The notes under the pieces were generated by a model. That model saw nothing but the letters and a program-made list of their open reading frames with translations, made no database searches and was not told the origin of the DNA. From the NCBI GenBank assembly GCA_030704615.1, contig CM060734.1, forward strand, positions 21,082,001 to 21,146,000: DNA of 64,000 bases, in the 5' to 3' direction. The translations under genes and the position numbers were made by a program. The stretch is from Takakia lepidozioides (Eukaryota; Streptophyta; Takakiopsida; Takakiales; Takakiaceae). Positions within the stretch are counted from its first letter, which is position 1. The number at the start of each line of letters is the position of its first letter. Below are positions 1-12,600 of the stretch, piece by piece.

Positions 1-1000
1 TATGCTCCAGGATCAGACTCTTTCCTTGCTTCATCCTCGGCCTTTGGTTGGCTTGGTCCCTCTACATTCACCGTGGATCCATCTTCTCTCCTTGCACTTT
101 CTCTTGCCTCTATATTGTCATCCCTTCTCTCATGTACCTGGTCTGGGGAGTTGTCCCTAGGAGCCACATTGTTGAGCGGCTTTTACTCACCCATCCCTTC
201 GCTATCCGAGGTGGAAACTCCAAGGTAGAAGAGTTGGATATCTCTAAGTACCCATCCCGCTCAGAACAATCAGTCACGACCTATAGCTAGTGTATCATGG
301 GGGTGCTTTCCTATATCTATTCCTTCTTGCATTCATGTTTAGTAAGTTACCTAACTGTCTAGGTCTATGTATCAGATTGCTTATGCAATCTACCATGTTC
401 CATCTACTTAAGCATTCATTCCACAGCTTCACTCAGATCTCTCTACACAGTGTGAGTTATATGAAATAGGAATCAGATTTATATCTATCATGTATTAGGC
501 CGAAACCATGGTGTCTCTATTTTGCCCTACAATACATCTCTACAGCTTGCATGTATCAAGCATCAACAGATCGTCTCTCCTCCTCCACCGTGCTCTCCAT
601 ACCGCTCCCTGTGTCAAGCTGTGACCTGTGTGACGCTGTGACGGGCTGTGCCAAGCTGTGTCAGACTGTGACTGTGCCGGGCTGTGTCGGGCTATGACTT
701 AACTGTGTCGGGCCGTGACTAGCTGTGTCAGACTGTGACGTGTAGTACTGTGACAGACCGTGTCAACTGTGTGTTGTGCCGAGCTGTGATAGGCTGTGTC
801 AGCCTGTGACTGCTGACTGTGTGAGCCTGTTACCACCCCTAAGGCCTGTGTCTATCACCCCTAAGGCCTATGTTGGTCTGAGTCTACCACACCTTAAGGC
901 TGCGCAAAATTACGGGTACCCCACAGAACCCGTAAAATTGTCTAAGTCCCAAACAACCCTCTAACATTATCCCTCCCCCTCTCAAAAAGCCGTGCCCTCA
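1..1000. other. non-coding, probable LTR or flank of gag-like unit B
   Basis: I see no supportable gene. On the minus strand this stretch follows the stop codon of gag-like ORF B (stop near 1005) and a purine-rich run (minus strand GAGAGGGGGAGGGA, about 968-985) that looks like a polypurine tract, so it should hold a 3' LTR if unit B is a retroelement. It does not resemble the LTR-like block at 2.5-3.3 kb, so the assignment is uncertain. Confidence 0.35.
595..800. repeat. degenerate GCTGTG minisatellite
   Basis: Loose tandem copies of an 8-12 base unit around GGGCTGTGNC / AGACTGTGAC run through this segment. A second, shorter tract of the same unit is at about 17,080-17,165. No open frame is maintained. 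Confidence 0.75.
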
Positions 1001-1004
1001 CGGT

Positions 1005-2447
1005 TTACTGCTTAGGATCAGCAAACCTCTGCGACCGAGCACTCTTTTGTTGGTGAGAGTCCCTTTGAGGGATCTGTGTATGAGCCCGAGCCGTGTCTTT
1101 GGCTGGTAGGGATGACTGTCGACTAGATGGAGCTGACTGGCTTGTCTTGGGTTGATATGGTGGCAATTTCTCAGGCATAGGATATCCCCGTCGTTTCTTC
1201 TCCTCCATTTGTGTCTCATAATCCTCAGCCATGTCAAAATTTCCCTCCAAAGAACCAGTGGTATTCGAATCATCTTCCCATCGTTGGCCGTGCTGTTTCT
1301 TGACCTTCTGTGGCTTCTCAGGAAGCTTGATTGGCATACAATGTATGCCCACCATGTCTGGAATAATATGTAGTAAGACTTGTGTCAACCTCTTTCGGGC
1401 AAGACTAGTATATGCCCGCAGCTCTTCATCGGTATAGCTGAGTGGTGTGCCTATGACCTTGGAAAAGTGCAGCCACTTTCTGGCCTCATGCTCTTTGGGA
1501 AAAATGTGGTCAAGGCCCAAGTTTTGTTTTTTTAATTGCTCCAAAGCAGAAGAGAACCAATCATTAAGTTGCTTATCGACAACCAGCATGTACAGTGGTA
1601 ATGGGCACATACCACTTTGGATGTGGTTGTGGGTTCAAACCACGGTCTGGTGTGTCATGAAGGTGTCCACCTTTCAGCTGGAAGGCAGTAGCCCTTGTGG
1701 TGAAGTGACACCATAAGTTGCGTATCTCGCCGAAGCATGAGTCTCTCATCATATAGATATTTGTGGTCTAGAACTGGAGGTAACGTCCAATGCTCCCCGT
1801 TGGAATAAGTCTGAAACCTCATCTGCATCTTCTGTTGCTCAGTGTGGTAGCGTAAAACAAAGCAAGCAGCATAGTACATCCCACAGCCCATGACCAGACT
1901 AGGTACCTCCTTGGTCTTGGTATAGATGAATCCACGAACGATCTGGAAGGCAATTAATTCCTTCAGCATGGTTTCTGCCTCAGACCAGTAACGTGCGAAA
2001 TGGTGATCTTCAATGGGTCTGTCAGTTGGAAGAACCTTAGTCCGAGTTGCCACTGGCAACCAAATGCGCATGATCTGGTAATAATGTGCCAAAGATTCCG
2101 GAGGACTGAATTCTTTCCAAGCCATATCCATAACAATGGGAATTTGATTGAAGGGCAGAATCATAGCTCGATTGAATTCAAGAGCAACAGCAGTAGTAGG
2201 TGGGTTAAAAGAAGCATCACCCCAAACCTTAGGCACTGATTACTACTGTGCCATGGTATCAACACTGACTACCTGGAGTGGTTGTTGTGATGTTGTTGCC
2301 ACAGTCCCTCCTGATGTTGGCAAGGACTGGTCCTTGTGTTAACCACTCTTGCAAAAGATGATTATCCTCCAAGTCCTGTGTAACACCCCTGAGATCATGC
2401 TCCTCCTTGAGCCTGTATGTTTCCAACTTCTGTTGTAAGCTCTCCAT
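1005..2447 (-). pseudogene. gag-like retroelement ORF, copy B (broken)
   Basis: Pieces at 2447-2259, 2236-1655 and 1610-1005 form one broken protein. It is paralogous to copy A at 4698-3343: a Glu-rich start with a W-L-[ST]-[EQ]-G motif, a middle block with VMGC followed by Tyr-rich sequence, an HW.LP segment, and a Pro-rich basic tail. I do not recognise the family; position before a polypurine tract and next to an LTR-like block suggests a gag-like product. It is inactive: stops and a frame change separate the first two parts, and a SINE inserted at about 1580-1722 interrupts the reading frame between the middle and C-terminal blocks. No CCHC zinc knuckle, protease or reverse transcriptase is visible. 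Confidence 0.5.
1580..1722 (+). mobile_element. tRNA-derived SINE, copy 1
   Basis: The segment matches one at 45,996-46,142. Both share a B-box-like GTGGGTTCAAACCAC (here about 1629-1643), the block AAGGTGTCCACCTT, GGAAGGCAGTAG and the 3' end GTGACACCATAAGTT. The A-box region is better preserved in the other copy. It is inserted in gag-like ORF B, whose coding sequence resumes on each side. Similar bases (TAAGTTGC.TATC) flank both ends and may be a target-site duplication, although part of this overlaps the shared SINE end. Confidence 0.75.
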
Positions 2448-2494
2448 TCGCTTCGCATGAGGCTCAACCAGAGCTGCTGTTAACTGTTGGTTTA

Positions 2495-3305
2495 TGACTT
2501 AGACAAAACAGGCTATCAGCACTACTGCCCATGTTTCCCAAGACATGCAACAGAGGTTGTCCGACGGTATGCTTACAGAAACGATTACAAAGTAATCGTT
2601 TTAAGGATAACTAAACCATGGACGTCGTATGAATCAATATCTCTACAGGTTGCTTAATCCTATTGATTAAGCCCAACCTACAGTCTCTTTGGCCTAAAAG
2701 ATCTTAGTCGAAAAGACTGAAGCCTCTTTGTTCATACAATCAAATGGTAGTCAAGACAAAACAAGAGCTATTCTGAGATGATACACATTCTCACCATCTC
2801 ATGTTCTCTCATAATGCACATTCTCTCCATCTCACGTTCACTCTACACAGAGATACGTCGAATAGCATGGCTTTACTTCAAAGTTCCTCCCATCATCGCA
2901 GAAGTACACATCTGAGTCCACTGAATACACACTAATCACTATGCTCGAAAGAGCCATTACAGCCTGCAGTCGTTAATGACCGTTTGCCTAACTGCCTACG
3001 CAACCTAAAGGGTTTGCTAAAAAAATTGGCTCGTTGTAGTGGTCATGTGGTAAACGGTCCACTACTTCCTCTATTAATAAAAGCCGATGCTAACGTGGCC
3101 GTGTGATATCGTGGTTCACGGCCCACGGTTGCTACACTACCCACTACTGCTCCCGTGGTAATGTACCCTTGTTCCGCCATTTGCTAAGTACCGCGTACTT
3201 AGCCTTTTCTGCTTGTGACCAGGTAGTGTACACCAATCACCACCCGGTACGTCCCGTTGTGACCCTCGCTGTCTGGCCCTCGTAGCTTAGCCGTTATCAT
3301 TTAGT
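2495..3305 (-). mobile_element. LTR of the gag-like element A (minus orientation)
   Basis: On the minus strand a polypurine run (AAAAGAGGGGGGGGA, about 3305-3320) follows the end of gag-like ORF A, and this block begins just after it. It is clearly homologous, in opposite orientation, to 48,185-48,915. Shared landmarks are CGTTAATGACCG / CATTAACGACCG, AGAGCCATTACAG, the paired AGATGGAGAGAATG and ATGGTGAGAATGTGTATCATCTC stretches, GACGGTATG.. and the end AACCA(A/G)C.GT(T/C)AACA. The latter copy ends at a CACTA junction, which supports this as the LTR 3' end. Exact ends are estimates. Confidence 0.65.
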
Positions 3306-3320
3306 CCCCCCCCTCTTTTG
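3305..3320 (-). other. polypurine tract of element A
   Basis: The minus strand reads as an uninterrupted A/G run immediately after the gag-like ORF and before the LTR. In LTR retroelements this tract primes plus-strand DNA synthesis. Confidence 0.55.
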
Positions 3321-3342
3321 AAATTGTGTCCGCACAATTTCG

Positions 3343-4698
3343 TCAGTTCTTGTGCTTGCTGTATCTCTTGGGGATGTAGGGTGGTGGCATGCCTGTCTGC
3401 TGGATAGGAAGTGTGTCCCAGGATTGTCGCGGTGGCAGCTTCTTGTTTATGTTGTCATCACTGTCTGGTTGCTCCTGTGGTTCATGAGTGGGCCAGCTTT
3501 CGTCATCGGGGTGTTTTGCTATTCCGTCCCCATGTATCATGTCGATTTTGGTGGTCAAGGTTTCTTGGTAGGTTTGCAGCTCCTCCTTGGTCCAGGGTAT
3601 AATGTTCTTAGTCGCCCTGCTGCCCATTAACCAGTTAATAGCTTGCGTCCTTGTTTCTCTGAAAGGGTGGTCTCTGTCCAAGACCAATGGTGAAAAGTGG
3701 TCTTTCGCCTGGCGCCATGCTTCAACATATAGAGGTCTATTCATATATGCTGAAGTGCCTGCGACTCTCTCTGGTGGCTAGAATTTGGGTAATTCCCAGT
3801 GAGTATCTTTTTCAATACTCTCATAGCGCTGCCATCTTCCCCTCATTGTCACGAACATCCGGTACAAGTAACTGCCAATATAGAAACTTGGGCAGCCCAT
3901 TACAATGTCTACTGCCGGGGTAGGATTAATCTTCAATTGCCCCACTACCCACATGTAAGCTACTAGCTCCTTGTACTCCAGGGGAGCCTGGCGCCAGAAT
4001 TCAACCAATTCTGCCCTTGACCATGTCTCCTCCCTAGCCAGTGGCCTCATCCTGTATCTCAAAGGTATGAGAGTTTGATTGAGCAAATGCAATGGACCCA
4101 ATGACCTGCAGGGGGTTAAGGTTTTGAATACATTTTCTAGTATTTCTGGGATTTGGTGGGCTGGGACTACCATTATTTTAAAGTATTCCTCTGAATACTT
4201 TAGCCACTCCCCATCCTGCTTGCATGGCATGATTTAGAAATCATCCACTGCTACCAAAGTTGATGCCACCAGAACACTTGGTAATGGTACCTCCTGAGTA
4301 GATGGCCCTGCTGTGGCCTGTACCAGTGCCTGTTGACTTTGTGGTGGTTGTGTTGTTGGTGGTGTTTGTGCAGGTGTTGTTGTTGTTGATTGTATCGGTG
4401 CTTCTTGTTCATGGTCTTGCTCCTCTTGATCGTCTTCGTCCATGAGCTCATCTTGTTCTGGAATTGGTGGCAGAAATTCCTGTCTGTCACCAACTTCGCC
4501 AATTGACATTTCATTTTGTCTTACCATTGCCCTGTTGAGTTTCTTCATTTCTAGTTCACTCCCTTCACTCAACCAGGCTCTGGCCAAGGCTGCGTCTGCT
4601 GCGTCCAGCCCTGCTTGCAGTGTCAGCTTCTCCAGCTGCTGTTTCCATTCTTGTTCATTGCCCATGGCAATGTTTCTTTCTGTGGTGGCTGTGAACAA
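3343..4698 (-). pseudogene. gag-like retroelement ORF, copy A
   Basis: One continuous minus-strand frame of about 450 codons is interrupted only by TAA near 4231 and TAG at about 3778; the segments are 4698-4234, 4230-3778 and 3744-3343. The N-terminal part has an alpha-helical Glu/Ala-rich stretch (WLSEGSELE), then an acidic and Gln/Thr-rich linker. The middle carries VMGC with Tyr-rich sequence and HWELP, and the end is Pro-rich and basic. Copy B at 1005-2447 aligns along its length. I do not recognise the family. The frame ends shortly before a polypurine tract and LTR, so a structural (gag-like) role is inferred. No zinc knuckle or enzymatic domain is seen. Confidence 0.5.
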
Positions 4699-4734
4699 CC
4701 TGCTTTCAGCATTTTCCCTTTCCCTCAGCAGTAC

Positions 4735-5238
4735 GGTGTTGTATGAGAATCACTTGCTTCCCTGGTCTTTGGCAGTCTTCAGCTGCCCCTTGAGTGTATC
4801 CACTTGCTCCTTAAGTGTGCAGCGTAGCTACGGCGTGAGTCCGGCCCCGTGAGCGTGGGAGCTGAGCTCACGTTGTAGCTGCAAAGCGTGAGCTGAGCTC
4901 ACGCTTCAAGGAAGCGTGAGCGGCACAAATCTGCAGGAGAAGCAGGTCCTATAGGCGAGGATTGCAAGAAGAGGGCCTATTACCGTGGACAAAACAAAGG
5001 GGGCCACCATGCACCATGTCTGCAATGCCTGCACAAAAAGAGGAATATGAAAATATGGCAGAATTGAGCTCATAATGATTGACACACTTTATTTCAATTC
5101 ACAGATAGACGTTTACAATGAATGGCATGTGCATTTACCCTGGTTCCGTGAACAAAATGTATGTGTTTGTCCTAAATGCAAAGTCTTCACATGGTAACCT
5201 GGAAATCAGCGTGGGAAGCGGGCATGGCTCGTATGTGT
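4735..5238. other. intergenic; short GTGAGCT palindromes
   Basis: No gene is seen. Between about 4,815 and 4,935 the words CGTGAGC and GCTCACG recur in both orientations, forming short hairpins such as GCGTGAGCT-G-AGCTCACGC near 4,888. The rest is unremarkable sequence leading to the 3' end of the MULE gene. Confidence 0.5.
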
Positions 5239-8200
5239 TCAAAGAGAATTTGGCGGAGCCCTACGTGAGGTGTCCCGCTGCAGAAGGGTGATGACTTCTC
5301 CGTAGCCTAGTGTGGCTTGGTGAATGAATTGGTCTCTCTTACCGTCGCAACACATAATTACAAGGTATATGTAATATTGATGCTTGAAGGGGACCCACTT
5401 CCCTCTCATGCCGAGAGCGCCCTCACGCATCGTTACAAAATCCGGACAAGTGCAAGTAGGGAAATTCCCCACGGTAACCTGATATTCTTTGCCATGAAGA
5501 ACTGAGCCAATAGACAACACTGTGTAAATCCGTCCATACCCCGGGGCAGGGACTTCGGTGATACGAGCCACCCGAGCCTGCAAAATTCTAGCCGATTCCA
5601 TCTTGCATTCGTGATCTGCACCCGAAGCGACACGACGCACTGTTTTTCCATCTCTTTTTGTTGGGTGGGAGTCGGCACCGGGTGGAGGCATTGCCGGAGC
5701 ATGTGGCACATCTGTGCCGACAGTGCACAAGGGCACCACCCGGGACCGTGCAAGACAAAACCCTCCCTCCTCCAGCATGCTTATCTCGGTTGTTGACATC
5801 GAGGTCCCAAGTTTCACAGGCCAAATTGCGGGGGGAGGGGGTTTCATTATCACCGAAGGACGAACTGTTCCCTTGACGCATCGTGCCATATTATCTAGGC
5901 AGAACCAGAACTTGTGGTCCTTTGACTCCCCACTATGATAAGGTCGGAACAACCCTGTGAATGTTGGAGCTGGAGTCCCCCTGGAGCCTTTGCATATTTT
6001 TTATTTGCATTTCTTGAAAGAGGGGGTCGAATTGCCATGCAAGCAACTCTAGATCCTGGTGGGGTGCGTTCTATATGCCACTCACTATCAATGCAATCAG
6101 ATTCCTGCACCATGGCCACCACCTCCTCCAATGGGATTCCTGCTGCTGTGCTTGCATGTTCTGCACCCGCTCCACTGGAGGAGGACCCACCTGGGAAGGG
6201 GCTGGCACACGACTTACTCTGCACTGGAGACACCTTTGGCACAGAGAAATTGACCCTGTCTGGGCGATGGGAATCTCCATCTGACCCTGGAAGAGTGTTC
6301 AATTTCCTTTTACATGATCCAAATCTTTCCTCGCCTTCCAAATGAGGGAGCCTAGATTGCAAAGGGGAGCCTTTAGTGCACCTGTTTAGAGCTCTGGCCA
6401 TCTTCGATGGGTCTCCGGACCTACTCGCAGCCCTTAGCATCAACAAAGTCGTACCGGGGCCCTTGCCTCCACCCCGTCCCATCAGAAAATTGCGGTATCT
6501 GGTTTGTTGTGTAAGTGCCCGCACCATGTCATCAGCAGTGGCCACATACAAGTCACGACCTGCTTTGATAGATTGCTGCATCCAGGCATTGTGAACAGTC
6601 TCCGCCAAATTACAGGATGGCATGTCGGCCAAGTCCTCCAAGGACATGTCCTGTAGGAGGCATTGCATGGAAATGTGAGGAACGAAAGGAAATGGAAGAG
6701 GTTCTGCAAGCGACAATCCAAGAACCCCAAATGAAGAGGCACGATGCAAAATTTGTGTTTTTGGGATTGAAGAGGCTTACCGTCGTCATGAAAGCTCCCC
6801 ACTGTCTGTACCTGAAGTGCTAGAAAACCAACCAGTCCTCCAACTCCTTCAGGTGGATACCAGTAGCAGCACCAGAGGAGAACTACCAAGCCCGGATTGC
6901 CTGGTAAGTGCTCTCAGTTTCTCCCATTGAGGTGGCATTTTTGTACTTGAGACAGAGCCTTCTGTGCTCCAACTAAAGGTCAGGGTGAATGCAGCGCTTT
7001 GTATGACGTGCCAGAGATTGGCTCCAATGGAAGAGGCATGTGCGCTCCCTATTTTCCATTGGGACCTTAGGATCCCCCGAACCAAACACGCGCCGCACTG
7101 CATTGAAATTTGCCTGTGCACTATCAGCCATGAAGCCCGCAAAATTTGTGTTCTGTATTCCATTGCGCTGCATGACGGCCAGGAGCGAATTCCACATGAG
7201 CATCTGGGATTCAGTGTCCTCCGACTGCATATCACAAATTGCTATTGAGAGCACACGCTGGTACGCTGGATCATACACATGGCACGCCATGGTTGTCCAA
7301 CCCTTCGCCCGTTTGCAGTGATCAAACATCAACCAACATTTAGCCAAATCTCATCCAGGTTGCATTCGGCGGACAATGCTCACACCACTACCTTTGCCCA
7401 CTGCGGACATCTTGAACAAATACACCTTGGACGAGCCCTGGCCAGGGAAGATACTGTTTTGAATGAATTCATAGCGACTTCTCCGTTTGAGGTCCATAAT
7501 GTTGTCCATGAATCCAGCAGTGCCTGTGCCGACTCTGAGTGCATTCACATGTTTTCGAATATTGAGAGAGCTCAACACGGAGAAATGGTCCATCACTGCA
7601 TCAAGCGAATCTGCATCCAGCATTGGTTGTGTCGAATCCCCTTCACCCAGTATGTGTTTTTCCAGGAAAGCCTTGCTAGCTGCAAGCGCTATAGCAGAAG
7701 GTGTTGCACAAGGGGCATTGTGGAACTCCTGCTTCAGTAGATTTCTAGCGATGTCCACGCTATCCCTGCAACTTCCTTTGGACACATGATGCTCGTGTGC
7801 ACCCATATGAATGCAGGCACGAGTCATTGTTTTGCATCGATGTGCCACCTGGTACATACGAGCGTGGCACACAGAAACACAGGACGGGGAAAGTTTGCAG
7901 AACCTGCACACAAAAGTATTGGTCTTGGGAGGGGCAAGTCCTGGGGTGAAAGGATTCAGGGGCACACCTTCCCACTCACTTTCGTTTGGTTGAGCGCTGT
8001 TTCTCATCCGAGGGCAAGAAATATTCAGGCACTTGCAATGCCCAACGCAAACCGACCTTTGAAATTTCAATCCAATGTCGTTGTGGATGTTCGACGTTTT
8101 TGTCCTGCACCAAGGGTGTCCGTCATGTTTCTTGTCCATGCCCTGCAGAAGCCCAGCCAGTCCATTGGAAGACGTGGGAGGGTTGAGCTCAAACAAGATG

Positions 8201-8802
8201 TCCCCATCAAACTCTGCTGGCACGTATTGAACCCGCTGCACACGAAAGGATTCCCAATCAACAAAATGCAGGACGCTCTTGCACCCAGGCACCCCTGCGA
8301 GGGCTTTCAATTTTGGAATGACACTCGTTATCTCTTGCAATTCGTCATCATCCAAGAATGGAGTCTGCACTGGCGGAGGAATCTCAGAAACATCCTCCGA
8401 GGACAAGTCTGAAAGAGTCACGAATGTAGTGGATGTGCTCACCTCTTGTTTCACATGAACTGTGCCATTTTGCTGCACGACCGATGCTGCAGTTCCAGGG
8501 GTAATGACTGATCCTGCTGATTGTCTTCTCTCTTTTCCAAGGACACGGTATGTGCCTGGAAGGACTCTCCACTTCCTTCCACACTCGCCAACCAATGGTT
8601 TCTCCAAGTGTCCAGAATCCAAATTCCCATCCTCGTCATACACCTCTTTTTGAACAAGCAGAGAACCCAATTCCAGTGGGAACACTGTAACCAGCTCATC
8701 CTCATGAACAACTACAAACCCATCGTCGTCTGCAGTGGCAGTCAGTGGAAGACTACCTGCATTGGAATGAAATCGGGCGAGTCTATCTCGCTCCCTCGAC
8801 AT
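5239..8802 (-). pseudogene. MULE-type transposase gene with GCM/WRKY-like finger and SWIM finger, decayed
   Basis: The gene reads leftward from ATG at 8802. Residues about 215-265 hold a Cys/His-rich block (W-C-x-T-K-T-S-N ... C-V-G-H-C-K-C-x-x-x-x-C) resembling the WRKY-GCM1 fingers of MULE transposases. A second Cys/His cluster follows. The catalytic region at about 7350-6980 has MADSAQANF and CLFHW, typical of the MULE domain. A GT-AG intron fits about 6789-6703. The C-terminal part (5239-5900) has a SWIM finger, FPTCTCPDF, but its third ligand is replaced: WVPFKH where family members usually have C-K-H. The frame is broken by TGA at 7351, TAGs at 6973, 6883 and 6820, and a frameshift near 5,930. 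Transposition of a Mutator-like element is the family role; this copy cannot make full-length enzyme. No terminal inverted repeats were identified. Confidence 0.8.
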
Positions 8803-9675
8803 GTTTTCCTACGCTGACCGAAAGTTGCGATTCACAACGGAATCCCCGAACTGATAGCCCGTAATTCTCGAAAGGGGATCCACCACAAACAAATTGAGGT
8901 CAACAAGGGTAGCACTAACCCAAAGGCTGCGGGCGATGCATCAAAAGGATGTAGGAATGACATGCACTGAACTTCGCAGTCAACCACGTTGAGAGACACC
9001 AACCAGAAAAACTGTTTTCAAAAACAAGAAGCCACAAGAAGCCGTGCTGTTTTTGGATAAAAAACGAACCCTGAACATGACATGAAACCATCCATTATGG
9101 AAAGACGGCAACAACCCTGGAGAGCAGTAATCAGGAAGACCCCGAATGTAATGAGTTGTGCTGTGCCAGAAGAGCACAGCACAAACATTGACACTCCAAG
9201 AGTCACCTCGCACGGATGTGTGCAACACAAGATCATTTCCGACACAACCCTTTATACCGAATGACCCCATGGCGACGATGATGGCAAAATGCAAACCACA
9301 GGGTAGGCAGTACGACACACGTGGATGCATATGTGAAGCATAACATTTATGGTGAATCTGCAAGAACTGCTCGAAATTGAACTAGCATTAGATTTCTACG
9401 GCACTTCCCAATTTGAAAGAATGCAAGAAGGCCGCCATGTATTGGCAGGCGGCGAAGTACATCTGACATATATCACAAGTACATGCAACGGATGTACATA
9501 TTTTCTAGCACTTTATTTCTTGGATAATACAAAGACGCCGAAATGGATGAATTCCGTTCGCACACAATAACAACACCCGCATCCAAATACGGTTGACAAT
9601 GTCCAATTTTGATTTTGGTTACATGCCATAACAACCCTTGTTGCAAACGTTAAACTGGAGAGCTCTAGAGGCATC
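8803..9675. other. intergenic, nothing recognised
   Basis: This stretch lies between the head-to-head MULE gene (minus) and the methyltransferase-like gene (plus), so it may hold promoters for both. Short open frames occur on both strands but show no domain or codon pattern I trust. Confidence 0.5.
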
Positions 9676-12600
9676 ATGGGGAGCCCTTGTTTCCAGCGGA
9701 GGAGGAAGAGAAGGAAGTCATTATACTTCACGAGCTCTAGAAACAGGAATAGAGCCAGATATAGAATGAGGATGGAAAGAGTGGACGAAGAGGAAAAGGC
9801 GGAAGAAGAGGGCAAAGAGGAAAGTATGGCGATGGAAGAGCAGGAATCCGGAGAAGAACAGCAGCCTGCCATAGTTCCAAGAGCAGGTGAGGAGGACACT
9901 GCATCCGAGGGAGAGACAGACGCCGAAGATGATGTTGATGCTGGCCTCACAAAGAACCTTATAGTGGAAGAGAGGATGGGGGAGATGCTCCAGAACATGC
10001 AATGCGTGGAGAGCAGTCCGAAGCGCAAAGGGTCCCCGGCGATTGGGGAGTCTTCTAGAGCAGCCAAAAAAAAGGTACAATCTTTGAAACCCACCTTTGT
10101 GCTTCATTGCTGATGTGAACCCCAGTTGAGATTGTATTTCGATATGAACATAGTCTACACACGGCATCTCTGCCAGGTTGCATCAACCGCGAACAAGAAG
10201 CTCAAACAGTGTGCGTTGACGCACACTGTTTGAGCCTTCCATTTTGCTTGCTTGATGATGTGCGAAACGGCCAAATTGGGGAACTAGGGCAGGTTCAATC
10301 CACCACAAATTGGAAGCTCAAACAGTGTGAGTTGACGCACACTGTTTGAGCCCCCCATTTTACTTGGTTGTTGGTGGGCAAAACGGCCAGATAGGGCCAC
10401 TATGCCCAGTTCAATCCTCCACTATTTGGAAGCTCAAACAGTGTGTGGCAACGCACACTGTTTGAGCACCCCTTATCATTGTTCTTCTCACAAAAAATTT
10501 ACCCAGCCAGGGTATCTCTTTGAGGTTCAATCATCAATTTCTTGGTAGCTCTAGCAGTGTGCGTCAACGCACACTGTTTGAGCTCACCTTGTCATTGTTT
10601 TTTTTGTTTCAAAATCAGCCACACAGGGCATGTGTGTGAGGATCAATGAACACTTACCTGGTAGCTCAAACAGTGTGCGTTGGCGCACACTGTTTGAGCC
10701 CACCTTCTCGTTGATTTTTCATCTAAAAAACGGCCACAAACGGCATGTATTTGAGGATCAATCATCACTTACCTGGCAGCTCAAATAGTGTGCGTCAACG
10801 CACACTGTTTGAGCTCACCTTGTCATTGCCTTTGTCATCTGAAAATCGGCCACATAGGGTATGTATTTGAGGATCAATCATCACTTACCTGGCAGCTCAA
10901 ACAGTGTGCGTCAACGCACACTGTTTGAGCTCATCTTGTCATTGTTTTTTTCGTTTGAAAATCGGCCACATAGGGCATGTCTTTGAGGATCAATGAACAC
11001 TTACCTGGCAGCTCAAACAGTGTGCGTTGGCGCACACTGTTTGAGCCCACCTTCCCATTGTTTTTTTCATCTGGAAATTGGCCACAAGGGCATGTATTTG
11101 ATGATCAATGAACACTTACCTGGCAGCTCAAACAGTGTGCGTCAACGCACACTGTTTGAGCCCACCTTGTCACTGTTTTTTTCCTGTGAAATTCGGCAAT
11201 ACATGGCATGTCTATGAGGATCAATTAACACTTACCTGGCAGCTCAAACAGTGTGCGTCAACGCACACTGTTTGAGCTCACCTTGTCATTGCCTTTGTCA
11301 TTTGAAAATCGGCCAGAGTATGTATTTGAGGATCAATCATCACTTACCTGGCAGCTCAAACAGTGTGCGTCAACGGACACTGTTTGAGCCCACCTTGTCA
11401 TTGCTTTTTTCATTTGAATAGGGCCAAATATCATGTTCGAAACACTTGAATTTGGAAGCTGAAACAGGGTGCGGCAAGGCATGGTGTTTTCGGCCCCCAT
11501 AATGCTTGTTTTCTGGTGAGAAATTAGGCCACACAGGGCCTGTCTGCCATGCTCAAACACCATCGTTTCATGCCTCTCTCTTATATCAATTTGAATGAAC
11601 AACCCTGCAGGAGAAGATGCAAAGTGTGGCGGAGGAGATCCCTTCGGGGCAGGGGACGGAGATCATTGTTGATGTTGACGATGAGTTCTATGAAAGCAAA
11701 GCCGTTGAGATGCTGGGGGGTCAGAAGGTAAACTCTCAGCTTGTGGTGCAAAGTATGCTTGCCCCGGGTGGGAGGTTGAAGATTCCCCTATGTAGGTTGG
11801 TTTCCATGCCCGTCGTTCGTCCACCCCTCATCAAGGACATTCTCAAGCTGGAGGCCGAGTTTGTTCATGGGTATTTGGATGGATCCGCAGTCTTTTACGT
11901 TTCTACAAAGGATTCCAGAGGCAATGAGCTCCTTGTGGATGAGTCAATCGTGGACTCCTGGGATCCCATTTGGAGACAGGTGAACGAATCCTTCGAACTT
12001 CTCCTCTCCAAGAAACCTTCCACCCGGGCCTTCTAAGGGAAGATGTTTCACGTTTGGGATGGCAACCACCGGTTGCTTGCATGGATGGCTATCATTGGGA
12101 GGCTGCACTCACAGGAGGAAGAGTGGCATTACTCTGTTCGATCGATGGTGCTGGATTGTGATGGGAACATGATGGGTCTTCTGATGGCAATGAATGATGT
12201 GAACAGGTTGGTTTCTCATTCTACATGTTCCACTTGTGGTTCCGTGGTTCTTTGATTCAAGTCCTTGAATTTCATTCTGACTTTCAGATATCATTCTGCA
12301 GAGGGACGGAGACATCGCAGGTCAAAACGAGTCTGGTTCACACACTGTATAGGATACAAAGGATTGGGCAGATGCCCTTGACCAACTTCAAGACCAAGCT
12401 TTCAGCAGAGATGTACAAGAAGTGCGAAAGCTCCAAGACATCGGAAACGTGGTACTCGTTGACCCGTGAGGCTTTCATGGAGTACATGTACACAGTGAGA
12501 TACATCTTCCTTCATCTGGCCTTTCCATATTCCTGCTTCCACATGTTTGTTTCGGTTTGTTTCCCTTGACCTTGGGTTGATGCAACTCTCGTGCATTCCC

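Noticed and set aside
10190-11480. CRISPR-like array of palindromic repeats
   Set aside because: The linkers between palindromes are homologous to one another and about 80 bp long; there are no unique spacers or cas genes, and the genome is eukaryotic.
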